Source of the DNA: Gammaproteobacteria bacterium
GTDB lineage: Bacteria; Pseudomonadota; Gammaproteobacteria; SZUA-229
Reading direction: 5' to 3'
Length of the DNA: 14,852 nt
Assembly: GCA_030637945.1 (NCBI GenBank)
Contig: DAOWFN010000199.1
Location: 1-14,852, forward strand
The first letter of the stretch is position 1. Each line of letters opens with the position of its first letter. This document shows, piece by piece, positions 5,536 to 13,466 of this stretch. The translations under genes were made by a program, and so were the position numbers. The notes under the pieces were generated by a model. That model had not been told where the DNA came from. It did no database searches and saw only the letters and a program-made list of their open reading frames with translations.

Positions 5536-6357
5536 TCAGGCTTCTTTTCCATCCTTCGCACCGGACAATTTATTTTTAGCGGCCACTTTCAGTGCCAGCT
5601 CTACAGCGATCGAGGCTGCAGTAAGTCCAAAACTAGCGGTTACCATGACCGATGAACCGTAACCAAAACCGCAGTCCAATGACAGACCGGCAACGCCGGG
5701 TTTCTGATAACCCACATTGCCGTCTTCATCTGGATAACGTTGCTGTTCTGTAGAGTAGACACAGGGCACACCAAAACTTCGTTTTAGATCTCGTGCAAAA
5801 TTGTGTACCTGTCTCAAACACAGGCGTACAGCTGAAGCCAGAGGATCATTCCAGGTGCGAGATAAATCCTTTACATCGATCATCGTTGGGTCTGTCAGAC
5901 CACCTGCACCGCCAGTAGCCACGATTGAAATCTTGTTCCGCTTACAGCAATAGATCATCGCTGATTTATATTTAATACTATCGATAGCATCGATAACGAC
6001 ATCGTATCCTCTCTCGAGGATATCTCTAAGATTGTCATCATCCAGATATTGATCGATAACCTGTACTTCACAATCTGCATTGATATCTAAAATTCGATCA
6101 CGCATAACATCAACTTTTACTTTACCAACAGTTGAATCCAATGTATGAATCTGACGGTTCATATTGCTATTTGAAATAACGTCACCATCGACCAGTGTGA
6201 TCTTACCCACGCCACTACGCGCCAGCGCTTCTGCCGCCCAGGAACCAACACCACCCATACCTACGACACAGATATGGCTTTCGTTAATTTGCTGTAATAC
6301 CTGATCACCATAGACTCGTGAAAGACTACCGAATTTTTCTTCAAACTTTTCTTTCAT
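5536..6357 (-). CDS. tcdA: tRNA threonylcarbamoyladenosine dehydratase (TcdA/CsdL)
   Basis: TcdA is an E1-like, ATP-dependent enzyme that dehydrates t6A37 in tRNA to its cyclic form (ct6A), improving decoding of ANN codons. The ThiF/MoeB-type nucleotide-binding loop G33-M-G-G-V-G38 is visible, followed by D-G-D-V-I-S-N-S-N-M-N-R-Q-I, the ATP-contact motif of this fold. The family-specific segments D-A-I-D-S-I-K-Y-K, T-G-G-A-G-G-L-T-D-P-T and R-x-F-G-V-P-C-V-Y-S-T-E are all present. The C-terminus is hydrophobic (S-V-M-V-T-A-S-F-G-L-T-A-A), in line with the membrane association known for the E. coli enzyme. At 273 residues it is full length. It is transcribed away from rimO and convergent with the broken VOC gene. 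Confidence 0.95.
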   Translation of the reverse strand: MKEKFEEKFGSLSRVYGDQVLQQINESHICVVGMGGVGSWAAEALARSGVGKITLVDGDVISNSNMNRQIHTLDSTVGKVKVDVMRDRILDINADCEVQVIDQYLDDDNLRDILERGYDVVIDAIDSIKYKSAMIYCCKRNKISIVATGGAGGLTDPTMIDVKDLSRTWNDPLASAVRLCLRQVHNFARDLKRSFGVPCVYSTEQQRYPDEDGNVGYQKPGVAGLSLDCGFGYGSSVMVTASFGLTAASIAVELALKVAAKNKLSGAKDGKEA

Positions 6358-6422
6358 GCGTTTTCGCTCAACTACTCAATACAATATCAGGTAAAATGTC
6401 TGCTTTTACGTAAGATCACCTC

Positions 6423-7781
6423 ATGTCATCCACAGCAGAAAAAAACCTTCATCGCGTTGGTTTCGTTAGTTTAGGTTGCCCCAAAGCCACTGTCGACTCG
6501 GAACATATTCTCACACAACTTCGTGCTGAAGGTTATGACATTGTGCCCAGTTACAAAGATGCTGACCTCGTCGTGGTTAATACCTGCGGTTTTATCGACG
6601 CAGCCGTTGAAGAATCTCTGGATGCCATCGGTGAAGCACTCGACGAAAACGGCAAAGTCATCGTAACCGGCTGCCTCGGCGCAAAAGGCGATATCGTTCA
6701 ACAGACGCATCCGAACGTGCTCGCGGTTACCGGGCCACACGCAACTGAAGAAGTCATGCAGGCAATACATCAACACTTACCAGCCAAACATGATCCGTTT
6801 ATCGACCTGGTACCGCCACAAGGTATCCGGCTTACCCCCAGGCATTATGCTTATCTGAAAATATCTGAAGGCTGTAACCACCGATGCACTTTTTGCATCA
6901 TCCCTGCATTGCGCGGCGACCTCGACAGCCGTCCGGTCAACGATGTGTTAGGCGAGGCAGAAAGACTGGTCGACGCCGGTGTTAAAGAACTACTGATCGT
7001 CTCACAGGATACCAGTGCTTACGGTGTCGATGTTAAATATAAAACAGAGTTCTATAATGGCATGCCGGTGAAAACACGTATGACAGAATTATGCGAAGCC
7101 TTAAGCCACTTTGGTGTCTGGGTACGCTTACATTATGTCTATCCCTACCCTCATGTAAACGAGATTATCCCACTCATGGCAGAGGGAAAAATATTGCCTT
7201 ATCTGGACATCCCCTTTCAACACGCCAGCCCCAGAATATTAAAAGCCATGAAACGTCCGGCTTCTGCTGAGAACACCATGCAACGCATCAACCAATGGCG
7301 TGAGATCTGTCCAGATATAACCTTGCGCAGTACGTTTATCGCTGGTTTTCCCGGCGAAACAGAAGACGACTTCAAGCAACTGCTGGACTTTCTTGATGAA
7401 GCTCAACTCGATCGCGTCGGTTGTTTCGCTTATTCGGATGTAGACGGCGCCAAAGCCAATGAACTCGATGGCGCCCTGCCTGAAGAAGTTAAACAGGAGC
7501 GTGTCGCACGTTTTATGGAAAAACAGGCATCGATCAGCGCCAACAAATTAAAACAAAATATCGGCAAAACACGCGATGTCATCATCGACGCTATCGATAC
7601 AACAGAAAACATGATCATCGCACGCACCTCATCAGATGCCCCTGATATCGACGGAGTGGTCTATATCGAAGTGCCTGAAAACAGGCCTGACATTCATGAG
7701 CTTAAAGTGGGTGATATCACACAGGTGACAATCACCAACTCTGACGAGTATGATATGCAGGGAAAACTAGTGAATAACTAA
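6423..7781 (+). CDS. rimO: Ribosomal protein S12 methylthiotransferase RimO
   Basis: RimO adds a methylthio group to an aspartate of ribosomal protein S12 using radical SAM chemistry. The N-terminal UPF0004 domain carries the three cysteines of the auxiliary [4Fe-4S] cluster: C19 (S-L-G-C-P-K), C55 (N-T-C-G-F) and C84 (T-G-C-L-G). The radical SAM cluster motif is C151-x3-C155-x2-C158 (E-G-C-N-H-R-C-T-F-C). The motif S-L-G-C-P-K-x-x-V-D-S-E separates RimO from the tRNA enzyme MiaB. The C-terminal part (from about residue 383) is a TRAM-like domain. At 452 residues the length is normal. The start ATG has no strong Shine-Dalgarno; a possible -10 (TAAAAT, 6392-6397) lies in the short divergent promoter region shared with tcdA. 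Confidence 0.97.
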   Translation: MSSTAEKNLHRVGFVSLGCPKATVDSEHILTQLRAEGYDIVPSYKDADLVVVNTCGFIDAAVEESLDAIGEALDENGKVIVTGCLGAKGDIVQQTHPNVLAVTGPHATEEVMQAIHQHLPAKHDPFIDLVPPQGIRLTPRHYAYLKISEGCNHRCTFCIIPALRGDLDSRPVNDVLGEAERLVDAGVKELLIVSQDTSAYGVDVKYKTEFYNGMPVKTRMTELCEALSHFGVWVRLHYVYPYPHVNEIIPLMAEGKILPYLDIPFQHASPRILKAMKRPASAENTMQRINQWREICPDITLRSTFIAGFPGETEDDFKQLLDFLDEAQLDRVGCFAYSDVDGAKANELDGALPEEVKQERVARFMEKQASISANKLKQNIGKTRDVIIDAIDTTENMIIARTSSDAPDIDGVVYIEVPENRPDIHELKVGDITQVTITNSDEYDMQGKLVNN

Positions 7782-7848
7782 CAGTGAATAGTAAAAACAA
7801 AAACTATGAACCTTTGCTTTTAACTGTTCACTATTAACTATTAACTAT
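7778..7848. repeat. Imperfect inverted repeat with tandem 7-mers between rimO and safE-like gene
   Basis: A-A-C-A-G-T-G-A-A-T-A-G-T near 7779 is imperfectly complementary to the stretch ending near 7838. The right side contains CTATTAA repeated two and a half times (7831-7848). It may be a weak transcript hairpin or a simple-sequence tract. Confidence 0.35.
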
Positions 7849-7862
7849 CCACCACTTTTAAA

Positions 7863-8555
7863 ATGTCTGATCCAGTCACACTCACCACCGCTTTTCTACT
7901 CGGTTTTTTTAGTACGCTGCATTGCATTGGTATGTGTGGCGGAATCATCGGCGCATTAAGTCTGAGTCTTCCGGTCGAGATCCGAAACAGTAAGCCAAAA
8001 CTCTTTACCTTCGTCCTGACGTACAACGTTGGACGATTGATCAGTTACACTATCGCGGGTTTGATCGCCGGTGCTGTCGGCACTGGCGTTTTGCAATCTA
8101 CCGGTTTTGATCAGGGGCATGCCATCTTAAGAGGTGTTGGCATTGCCATGATGATTGCTGTTGGTTTATATCTGACAGGCTGGCTGCCACAACTTGCCAT
8201 CGTAGAAAAAATTGGCATCCCCGTATGGAAACGCCTTGAACCTATAGGCAGAAAATTAGTGCCGGTCGCATCTATCCCGAAAGCGCTGGCCTATGGTCTT
8301 ATCTGGGGCTGGCTACCCTGCGGTCTGGTTTATTTTGTTCTTATCTGGGCATTAACAGCTGGCGATACTTTGCTCGGTGGGCTTACCATGCTGGCGTTTG
8401 GTGCCGGCACTTTACCCACACTTATCACCGCGGGGTTTATGACATCCTGGGTTACTCGATTTGCACATTCCAGAAAAGCCAGACAAGTTGTTGGTCTATT
8501 AATTATTGCCATGGCCATTGGCAGCTTATTTATCCCGATGGAACACCATCATTAA
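7863..8555 (+). CDS. Sulfite exporter TauE/SafE-type (UreH_2 domain) membrane protein
   Basis: A 230-residue polytopic protein of about six hydrophobic spans. The first span contains T-L-H20-C21-I-G-M-C25-G-G, the conserved His/Cys motif of this group, and a later span contains W-G-W-L-P-C-G-L-V-Y-F. The protein ends E-H-H-H. Related genes commonly sit next to cbb3 oxidase assembly genes (ccoG, ccoI, ccoS), where a role in copper or heavy-metal handling has been proposed; the Cys/His residues here fit metal contact, but the substrate is unproven. No cco genes are visible in this window, though hemN, another common companion, lies downstream. The start has no Shine-Dalgarno sequence (TCCACCACTTTTAAA before ATG). 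The next gene begins 28 bp after the stop, suggesting co-transcription. Confidence 0.85.
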   Translation: MSDPVTLTTAFLLGFFSTLHCIGMCGGIIGALSLSLPVEIRNSKPKLFTFVLTYNVGRLISYTIAGLIAGAVGTGVLQSTGFDQGHAILRGVGIAMMIAVGLYLTGWLPQLAIVEKIGIPVWKRLEPIGRKLVPVASIPKALAYGLIWGWLPCGLVYFVLIWALTAGDTLLGGLTMLAFGAGTLPTLITAGFMTSWVTRFAHSRKARQVVGLLIIAMAIGSLFIPMEHHH

Positions 8556-8583
8556 ATCGCTTATATTAAATTTCTGAACCTGA

Positions 8584-9543
8584 ATGTTTGATACAAACAA
8601 TAATGCTTTTACTGCGATCGTGGGACACTCACCCGCGTTAGAGTCCGTTATTCGTACAGCACAGGTCGCTGCAGCAGCAGACGTGCATATATTAATCGAG
8701 GGCGAAACAGGCACCGGTAAAGAACTCATGGCTCGAGCACTACTGAAGAGCAGCAGTCGTGCAGACAAGCCTTTCGTCGTTATCAACTGTGCTGCACTGC
8801 CTGCCGAGTTAGCTGAATCATTATTATTCGGCCACGAAAAAGGTGCTTTTACCGGCGCCGATGAAAGAAGAGACGGTTATGTGCAGAAAGCAAAAGACGG
8901 TACGCTTTTCCTCGATGAGATTGGTGACCTGCCGCTTTCGCAACAGGCAAAACTTTTACGTTTCGTCGAAAATGGTGAATGCCAGCGCGTAGGCTCACAC
9001 GAGATGGAACGGGTCGATGTCCGGATACTGGCCGCCACTCACCGTAATCTATTACAGCTGGTTAATACCGGCGAATTTCGACAGGACCTGTATTACCGAT
9101 TAAGCGTTGTCACCTTACGACTTCCGAATTTACATGAACGTCGTGGCGATATAGCGGATCTGGCTAAATATTTTTTACAACAAAGTGCAGAGCGCAATAA
9201 GACGGAACCGTGTACATTAAGCCCGGGTGCATTAAACCAGTTAAAACACTATCCATGGCCAGGAAATATTCGTGAACTGAAAAATATCTGTGAACATATT
9301 TCCGCACTAATGCCTGGCGAACTTATCAATGAAGAAAACCTGCCTCTTGTCATTCGTGAAAACACATCGACAAGCAAATCAGGTTACATCTTGCCAGAAC
9401 ATGGCATTGATATGGAGACACTTGAAATAGATCTAATAAAACAAGCGCTTGATTACTCCGGGGGAAATAAATCCAGAGCCGCTAAATTACTTGGCCTCAG
9501 TCGCGACGCATTTTTATACCGGCTTAAAAAACATAACCTGTAA
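8584..9543 (+). CDS. Sigma-54-dependent transcriptional activator lacking an N-terminal sensory domain
   Basis: The AAA+ domain starts almost at the N-terminus. Walker A is G40-E-T-G-T-G-K-E47, the sigma-54 contact loop is G87-A-F-T-G-A92, and Walker B is G106-T-L-F-L-D-E112. R-x-D-L-Y-Y-R-L-S and W-P-G-N-I-R-E-L follow as usual. The last 27 residues (G-G-N-K-S-R-A-A-K-L-L-G-L-S-R-D-A-F-L-Y-R-L) are a Fis-type DNA-binding helix-turn-helix. No receiver, GAF or PAS domain exists, and an in-frame TGA (8581-8583) directly before the ATG rules out a longer start. Like PspF it must be controlled in another way, for instance by a partner protein. It drives open-complex formation at sigma-54 promoters by ATP hydrolysis; target genes are unknown. 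The ATG has no clear Shine-Dalgarno. Confidence 0.93.
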   Translation: MFDTNNNAFTAIVGHSPALESVIRTAQVAAAADVHILIEGETGTGKELMARALLKSSSRADKPFVVINCAALPAELAESLLFGHEKGAFTGADERRDGYVQKAKDGTLFLDEIGDLPLSQQAKLLRFVENGECQRVGSHEMERVDVRILAATHRNLLQLVNTGEFRQDLYYRLSVVTLRLPNLHERRGDIADLAKYFLQQSAERNKTEPCTLSPGALNQLKHYPWPGNIRELKNICEHISALMPGELINEENLPLVIRENTSTSKSGYILPEHGIDMETLEIDLIKQALDYSGGNKSRAAKLLGLSRDAFLYRLKKHNL

Positions 9544-9622
9544 TCCAGGCACAGGCGAAACACCTGCAATTCGGCATCAAATGTTTATACTGTAGATATG
9601 AGCTTCGCGATACACAATCATC

Positions 9623-10102
9623 GTGGTTGAAACAAGTACCAATAAAAACACGGGGCTGTCCACCATAATACTCCGGCCCGACAACTCTTCCAGCTGGCAA
9701 TTTAACGTAATGATTGTTTCCTCCCTGGCATTTATTGCATTTTGCATCTCAACTTTCTATGCACTGCAGGGACTGTGGCTGATCTTCCCCTTTGCAGGAT
9801 TAGCCGTAAGCTTTTTATTCATCTGCCTGTACCTGCGGCTACGTGCCAATTTTAAAATCGAAGTTATTACTTTTGACGAAACGACGGTTACCGTCGAACG
9901 TGGTCACCAGCATGCGGAGCAATCCTGGGAATTTCACCGTATGTGGGCAAAAATTTTTATCAGAAAACCAGTCACACGTGGCCGTCAAAAACAGGTATTT
10001 ATCCGTTCACATGGCAAAGAACTCGAACTAGGATCCTTTCTTAATAAACAGGACAAAGACATCCTCATCAAAGACTTAAAAACCCTCGTTTACGCCCAGT
10101 AA
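9623..10102 (+). CDS. DUF2244 family integral membrane protein
   Basis: A 159-residue protein starting with GTG. Residues 1-25 are polar (S-T-I-I-L-R-P-D-N-S-S-S-W). Two close membrane spans follow at about 28-48 and 51-71 (I-V-S-S-L-A-F-I-A-F-C and G-L-W-L-I-F-P-F-A-G-L-A-V-S-F-L-F-I), and then a cytoplasmic beta-rich domain of about 85 residues (V-I-T-F-D-E-T-T-V-T-V-E-R-G, G-K-E-L-E-L-G-S-F-L). This is the DUF2244 layout. The biochemical role is unknown; relatives are often found near cytochrome oxidase or other respiratory genes, which fits hemN next door. The start is uncertain: no Shine-Dalgarno is seen, and the first in-frame ATG (9710-9712) would cut into the first span, so GTG 9623 is preferred. 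Confidence 0.82.
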   Translation: MVETSTNKNTGLSTIILRPDNSSSWQFNVMIVSSLAFIAFCISTFYALQGLWLIFPFAGLAVSFLFICLYLRLRANFKIEVITFDETTVTVERGHQHAEQSWEFHRMWAKIFIRKPVTRGRQKQVFIRSHGKELELGSFLNKQDKDILIKDLKTLVYAQ

Positions 10103-10172
10103 CGCCACCCCAGGCTGAACTGAACACACAGATCAAGGTAAGAGTTTTACCTGTTTGCAGAATCTCACCATG

Positions 10173-10217
10173 TTGATATATGTCATGCCATCGTCAGCTG
10201 GCATTTCATAATATACT
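10173..10217 (+). promoter_or_regulatory. Possible FNR/Anr-type site and -10 region for hemN
   Basis: TTGAT-ATAT-GTCAT (10173-10186) matches the FNR consensus TTGAT-N4-ATCAA in the whole left half and three of five bases on the right. CATAAT (10207-10212) or the overlapping TATACT (10212-10217) could be the -10. The site would then be centred near -40 to -45, close to the class II activator position. hemN genes are classic FNR/Anr targets; the degenerate right half keeps this uncertain. Confidence 0.4.
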
Positions 10218-10268
10218 ACCTACAACTGGATATTTCCGGGAAATAATACATTCAACACATCTCAAAAT

Positions 10269-11657
10269 ATGAACAATAAAGTTATTTTCAACAAAGACTT
10301 AATACGTCGTTACGATACATTGGGGCCGCGATACACGTCCTATCCAACGGCGGTACAGTTCAGTACAGATTATAACGTGGATGACTACGCAGGCTGGGTC
10401 AAACACAGTAACGAGGACTTGATTCCCGCGCCATTATCTTTGTATTTACATATACCATTCTGTGACACCATCTGCTATTACTGCGGTTGTAGCAAAGTTA
10501 TTACCAAGGACAAATCCAAGGCGGCGCATTATATTCAGCTGCTTAAAAAAGAAATACGATTACAGGGCGCATTATTTGCTGGTGATAGAAAAGTAACACA
10601 GATACATTGGGGTGGAGGCACACCAACTTTTCTGAATGATAATGAGATCTATGAGATTATCGAATGTATACGCGAGAACTTTCAGGTACCGGCTGATGGC
10701 AGTGTGGAATTTGGCATCGAAGTCGACCCCCGTACGGTTGATCAACAACGTTTAAAAAACTTAAATAATCTGGGCTTTAATCGGATCAGCTTCGGCGTTC
10801 AGGATTTTGACCCTGACGTTCAAAAATCAGTCAATCGCGTTCAATCAACTCAGCAGATCAAACAACATATACACGATGCGCGTGACCTGGAATACAAATC
10901 GATCAATATCGATCTGATGTACGGTCTGCCAAAGCAGACGATACATAGTTTCCAGCAGACACTGAATACCACCATCGAACTGAGCCCCGACCGAATAGCC
11001 ATCTACAATTATGCGCACTTGCCCGAGATGTTCAAACCACAACGCCGCATAAATGAGGAGGAATTACCTTCTGCCGAAGAGAAGCTGAATATCTTACAAC
11101 TATGCATCGAAACATTACAGAATTCAGGTTATGTATACATCGGCATGGACCATTTCGCCAAAGAGACAGACGCTTTAGTTCAAGCACAGAAAGAAGGAAG
11201 TTTACAACGAAATTTTCAAGGTTACTCGACCAACGCCGAGTGTGATATGGTAGCCATGGGCATCACAGCAATCGGCCGTATTGGTGACAACTACAGTCAG
11301 AACGTACGCACCATTGATGAATACGAAGATTATTTAAAGAAAGACATTATCCCGGTTTTTCGTGGGATCGAACTTGAAGATGATGATATTTTACGTCGCG
11401 AAATAATTAACCAGTTGATGTGTAATAACAAACTGGACATTAAAAAACTTGAAGATAAATGGGGCATCGATTTCAAAACCTACTTTAAAACGTCTTTAGA
11501 AAACTTACAGAAGATGGCGACTGACGGTTTACTTAAAATCGAAAAATCCAAACTGACTATTACAGGCACAGGTCGCCTCCTCGCTCGTTCGATATGTATG
11601 CAATTTGATCGTTACCTGCAGAAAGAAAACAATAATCAGTTTTCACGAGTTATATAA
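10269..11657 (+). CDS. hemN: Oxygen-independent coproporphyrinogen III oxidase (dehydrogenase)
   Basis: HemN converts coproporphyrinogen III to protoporphyrinogen IX by two radical SAM decarboxylations, letting heme be made without oxygen in the cytosol. The N-terminus D-T-L-G-P-R-Y-T-S-Y-P-T is diagnostic of true HemN. The cluster motif is C65-x3-C69-x2-C72-x-C74 (H-I-P-F-C-D-T-I-C-Y-Y-C-G-C-S-K). The SAM-binding G-G-G-T-P-T-F follows, then E-V-D-P-R-T and R-I-S-F-G-V-Q-D-F. I-G-M-D-H-F-A and Q-G-Y-S-T in the second half are also HemN-specific, which argues against HemW or other relatives. At 462 residues it is full length. A possible FNR-type site lies upstream. No Shine-Dalgarno sequence is evident before the ATG. 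Confidence 0.97.
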   Translation: MNNKVIFNKDLIRRYDTLGPRYTSYPTAVQFSTDYNVDDYAGWVKHSNEDLIPAPLSLYLHIPFCDTICYYCGCSKVITKDKSKAAHYIQLLKKEIRLQGALFAGDRKVTQIHWGGGTPTFLNDNEIYEIIECIRENFQVPADGSVEFGIEVDPRTVDQQRLKNLNNLGFNRISFGVQDFDPDVQKSVNRVQSTQQIKQHIHDARDLEYKSINIDLMYGLPKQTIHSFQQTLNTTIELSPDRIAIYNYAHLPEMFKPQRRINEEELPSAEEKLNILQLCIETLQNSGYVYIGMDHFAKETDALVQAQKEGSLQRNFQGYSTNAECDMVAMGITAIGRIGDNYSQNVRTIDEYEDYLKKDIIPVFRGIELEDDDILRREIINQLMCNNKLDIKKLEDKWGIDFKTYFKTSLENLQKMATDGLLKIEKSKLTITGTGRLLARSICMQFDRYLQKENNNQFSRVI

Positions 11658-11734
11658 TAGCCCTCAGTTTTCTGGTCATCGCCAGGCTTAGGTGAAATAA
11701 CTGACACTAGTCGTCTACTAACAAATACTTCCTC

Positions 11735-12250
11735 ATGACAGTTCATAGAAAAAATGCTTCTCAAGCCGTCACCGACCTAAATACAGAAATACTCAAAAAA
11801 TACCTGGCCAATCAAAACGATGCGGATGTACGAAAAACGCACTTGTTCGAAGGACGCTACGAAAATATCTATCTAACTGAGCAGCATATCCCGGAGTTAA
11901 CATTATTGATTGATGAGGCCACCACCCTGGCAAAGGATATTCTAGACAATGAAAACTTACGTGCAGGTTACTGGTTTAACTATATGCCACCTGGTTCCAG
12001 CACACTGATACACAGTCATGACGATTATGACGAACTACTATCTGCAGTATATTATGTACACGTTCCCAAAGATTCAGGTAATTTAATCATTTACGACACT
12101 TCACAAAATAACGACGAAGAAAGAATTGAAATCAAACCCCAGGCTGGCAGGTTTGTCTTCTTCAGACCAGACGTCCGCCACGAAGTCAGTAGAAACAACA
12201 GTGGCCAACACCGACTATCGATTGGCATTAATTTTGGCGCTGACCAGTAA
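11735..12250 (+). CDS. Putative 2OG-Fe(II) oxygenase-like protein
   Basis: The C-terminal two-thirds (from about residue 76) reads as a double-stranded beta-helix oxygenase: G-Y-W-F-N-Y-M-P-P-G-S-S, the iron motif H95-D-D97 (within H-S-H-D-D-Y-D-E), S-A-V-Y-Y-V-H-V-P, G-N-L-I-I-Y-D, and G-R-F-V-F-F-R-P-D-V-R-H149 as distal His. An Arg (R160, H-R-L-S-I-G-I-N-F) is placed to bind 2-oxoglutarate. This resembles the TIGR02466/PF13759-type group, whose substrates are unknown. The first 70 residues are helical and less conserved in appearance. The protein is 171 residues long with no signal peptide, so it is probably cytosolic. It follows hemN by 77 bp on the same strand with no terminator in between, so read-through is possible. 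The ATG lacks a clear Shine-Dalgarno. Confidence 0.78.
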   Translation: MTVHRKNASQAVTDLNTEILKKYLANQNDADVRKTHLFEGRYENIYLTEQHIPELTLLIDEATTLAKDILDNENLRAGYWFNYMPPGSSTLIHSHDDYDELLSAVYYVHVPKDSGNLIIYDTSQNNDEERIEIKPQAGRFVFFRPDVRHEVSRNNSGQHRLSIGINFGADQ

Positions 12251-12317
12251 GCTAATACGATCATAAATACTTCACTCTCGCCATCCCTGCCAGGAACATG
12301 CCCGAATGACGACTTTT

Positions 12318-12352
12318 CAAAAACACTAGCCCACTACAAGTTTTTGTTTTTT
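12318..12352 (+). terminator. Weak A/T-rich terminator candidate after the oxygenase gene
   Basis: CAAAAAC (12318-12324) pairs with GTTTTTG (12340-12346) around a 15-base loop and is followed by six T. The stem is short and A-T based, so strength is doubtful. Confidence 0.35.
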
Positions 12353-12364
12353 ATATACCTTTTG

Positions 12365-12382
12365 AGCAATAGATATATTGCT
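12365..12382. promoter_or_regulatory. Inverted repeat upstream of the ExbB-like gene
   Basis: AGCAATA (12365-12371) and TATTGCT (12376-12382) form a perfect inverted repeat with a 4-bp centre, about 130 bp before the start codon. A TTGAGC overlapping its left arm could be a -35, with TAATAT near 12389 as a poor -10. It could be an operator. Confidence 0.35.
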
Positions 12383-12511
12383 TCACGCTAATATACATAT
12401 AGACGCATTCACGTACAATCCGCAGACTTCATAAATCTATATTTTTTTTAGCTTACTTTCTGGCTTAAATACTCAGAATGATGTCTTTAAAAAACCAATA
12501 CAGGCACGGAT

Positions 12512-13426
12512 ATGGTTCAGTACAAAACAAATTATAGTCGTAACGTTTTATCCCAATTTTTAATGTTATCGATACTGACTGGTTTTTTATTACTATTAAA
12601 CCATGAGTTTATAATTAATTTTTACATCAAAAACCAGGCGACAAACACCGGTTATATAGTCAATGGAAGTATTCTATTACTATTCCTGATCGGCATAGTT
12701 CGACTTGTCCTTCTGTTGTTACGCTACAGCAGAGAAGAAAACGCATTAGCCCGATTTATAAAAAACGTACAGGACAAAGAAAAATTACCGACAGATCGTA
12801 TCAACAAGAAAAGCCTGATCTACAACCGTTATCTTTCGGTATTAGAAATCAGCAAACACAATGTCGCAGTCAATCATAGTGCGTTGGCGTCCACGCTTGT
12901 CGCCACAGAGAGTACCCGCTTAAGTCTGCCGCGCTTTATAAGCAATATACTCATCCTCACCGGTGTCTTTGGCACCATAATCTCGCTATCGATAGCTTTA
13001 CTAGGTGCCTCTGACATCATTGACAGTGCTGACGGCATCAGCGGAATGAGTATCGTTATCCATGGCATGTCTACTGCACTTTCGACGACGTCTACTGCCA
13101 TCGTCTGTTATTTATTTTTCGGCTATTTCTACATGAAGCTAACCGATGTACAGACCGAGTTATTAAGTGGCATCGAGCAGGCTACTACGCTTTACATCAT
13201 GCCTCGTTTTACCTACCAGACCGATAGCATGTTGCATGAGGTCGGCAATCTGGTGAAAGCACTACGTGAAGCGGCTAATGTTATGGCTAAAACACAAGGC
13301 GACTTCTCAGAAGCAGGCAGAAATCTCAACCTGTTAACAGGTACAAGTACAGAACGAATAACGCGACTAAGTGCTGATATCGAAGAGATTAAATCATTAC
13401 TGCGCGCCGGTTTCCGCCTGTCGTAG
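12512..13426 (+). CDS. MotA/TolQ/ExbB-type proton channel protein
   Basis: Four membrane spans are predicted at about residues 14-37, 48-70, 142-165 and 186-208. The third contains I-L-T-G-V-F-G-T-I-I-S-L, the Gly-rich motif of TolQ/ExbB/MotA third helices (G-L-x-G-T). The fourth is rich in small hydroxyl residues (S-T-A-L-S-T-T-S-T-A), as in the ion-path helix of this superfamily. Between spans 2 and 3 is a cytoplasmic domain of about 70 residues, and after span 4 a helical tail of about 95 residues (D-S-M-L-H-E-V-G-N-L-V-K-A-L... to the end). In such complexes five copies surround a dimer of an ExbD/MotB protein and use ion flow to drive rotation or force in the envelope. The partner is encoded 40 bp downstream. 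It is longer than TolQ and ExbB (around 230-245 residues); the physiological load is unknown. Confidence 0.8.
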   Translation: MVQYKTNYSRNVLSQFLMLSILTGFLLLLNHEFIINFYIKNQATNTGYIVNGSILLLFLIGIVRLVLLLLRYSREENALARFIKNVQDKEKLPTDRINKKSLIYNRYLSVLEISKHNVAVNHSALASTLVATESTRLSLPRFISNILILTGVFGTIISLSIALLGASDIIDSADGISGMSIVIHGMSTALSTTSTAIVCYLFFGYFYMKLTDVQTELLSGIEQATTLYIMPRFTYQTDSMLHEVGNLVKALREAANVMAKTQGDFSEAGRNLNLLTGTSTERITRLSADIEEIKSLLRAGFRLS

Positions 13427-13466
13427 AAACCCTGGACATCAACATTACTTAATCTGGAACTATCAC

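Noticed and set aside
5929..5941. 13-base match (AATCTTGTTCCGC) to the REP core inside tcdA
   Set aside because: It encodes part of the K-R-N-K-I-S motif conserved in TcdA proteins and has no hairpin partner, so codon choice explains it.
9598..9630. Ten-codon frame (ATG 9598 to TGA 9630) overlapping the DUF2244 GTG start
   Set aside because: No ribosome site and no sign of a leader peptide; overlap with the GTG start is probably chance.
8556..10268. Sigma-54 promoter (TGGCAC-N5-TTGC) near the sigma-54 activator
   Set aside because: Several TGGCA stretches exist, but none has a TTGC box at the right spacing in an intergenic position.
13371..13466. Upstream extension of the ExbD-like protein to ATG 13371
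   Set aside because: It would overlap the end of the ExbB-like gene and add a Cys/Pro-containing segment untypical of this protein type; GTG 13467 gives the usual short cytoplasmic N-terminus.
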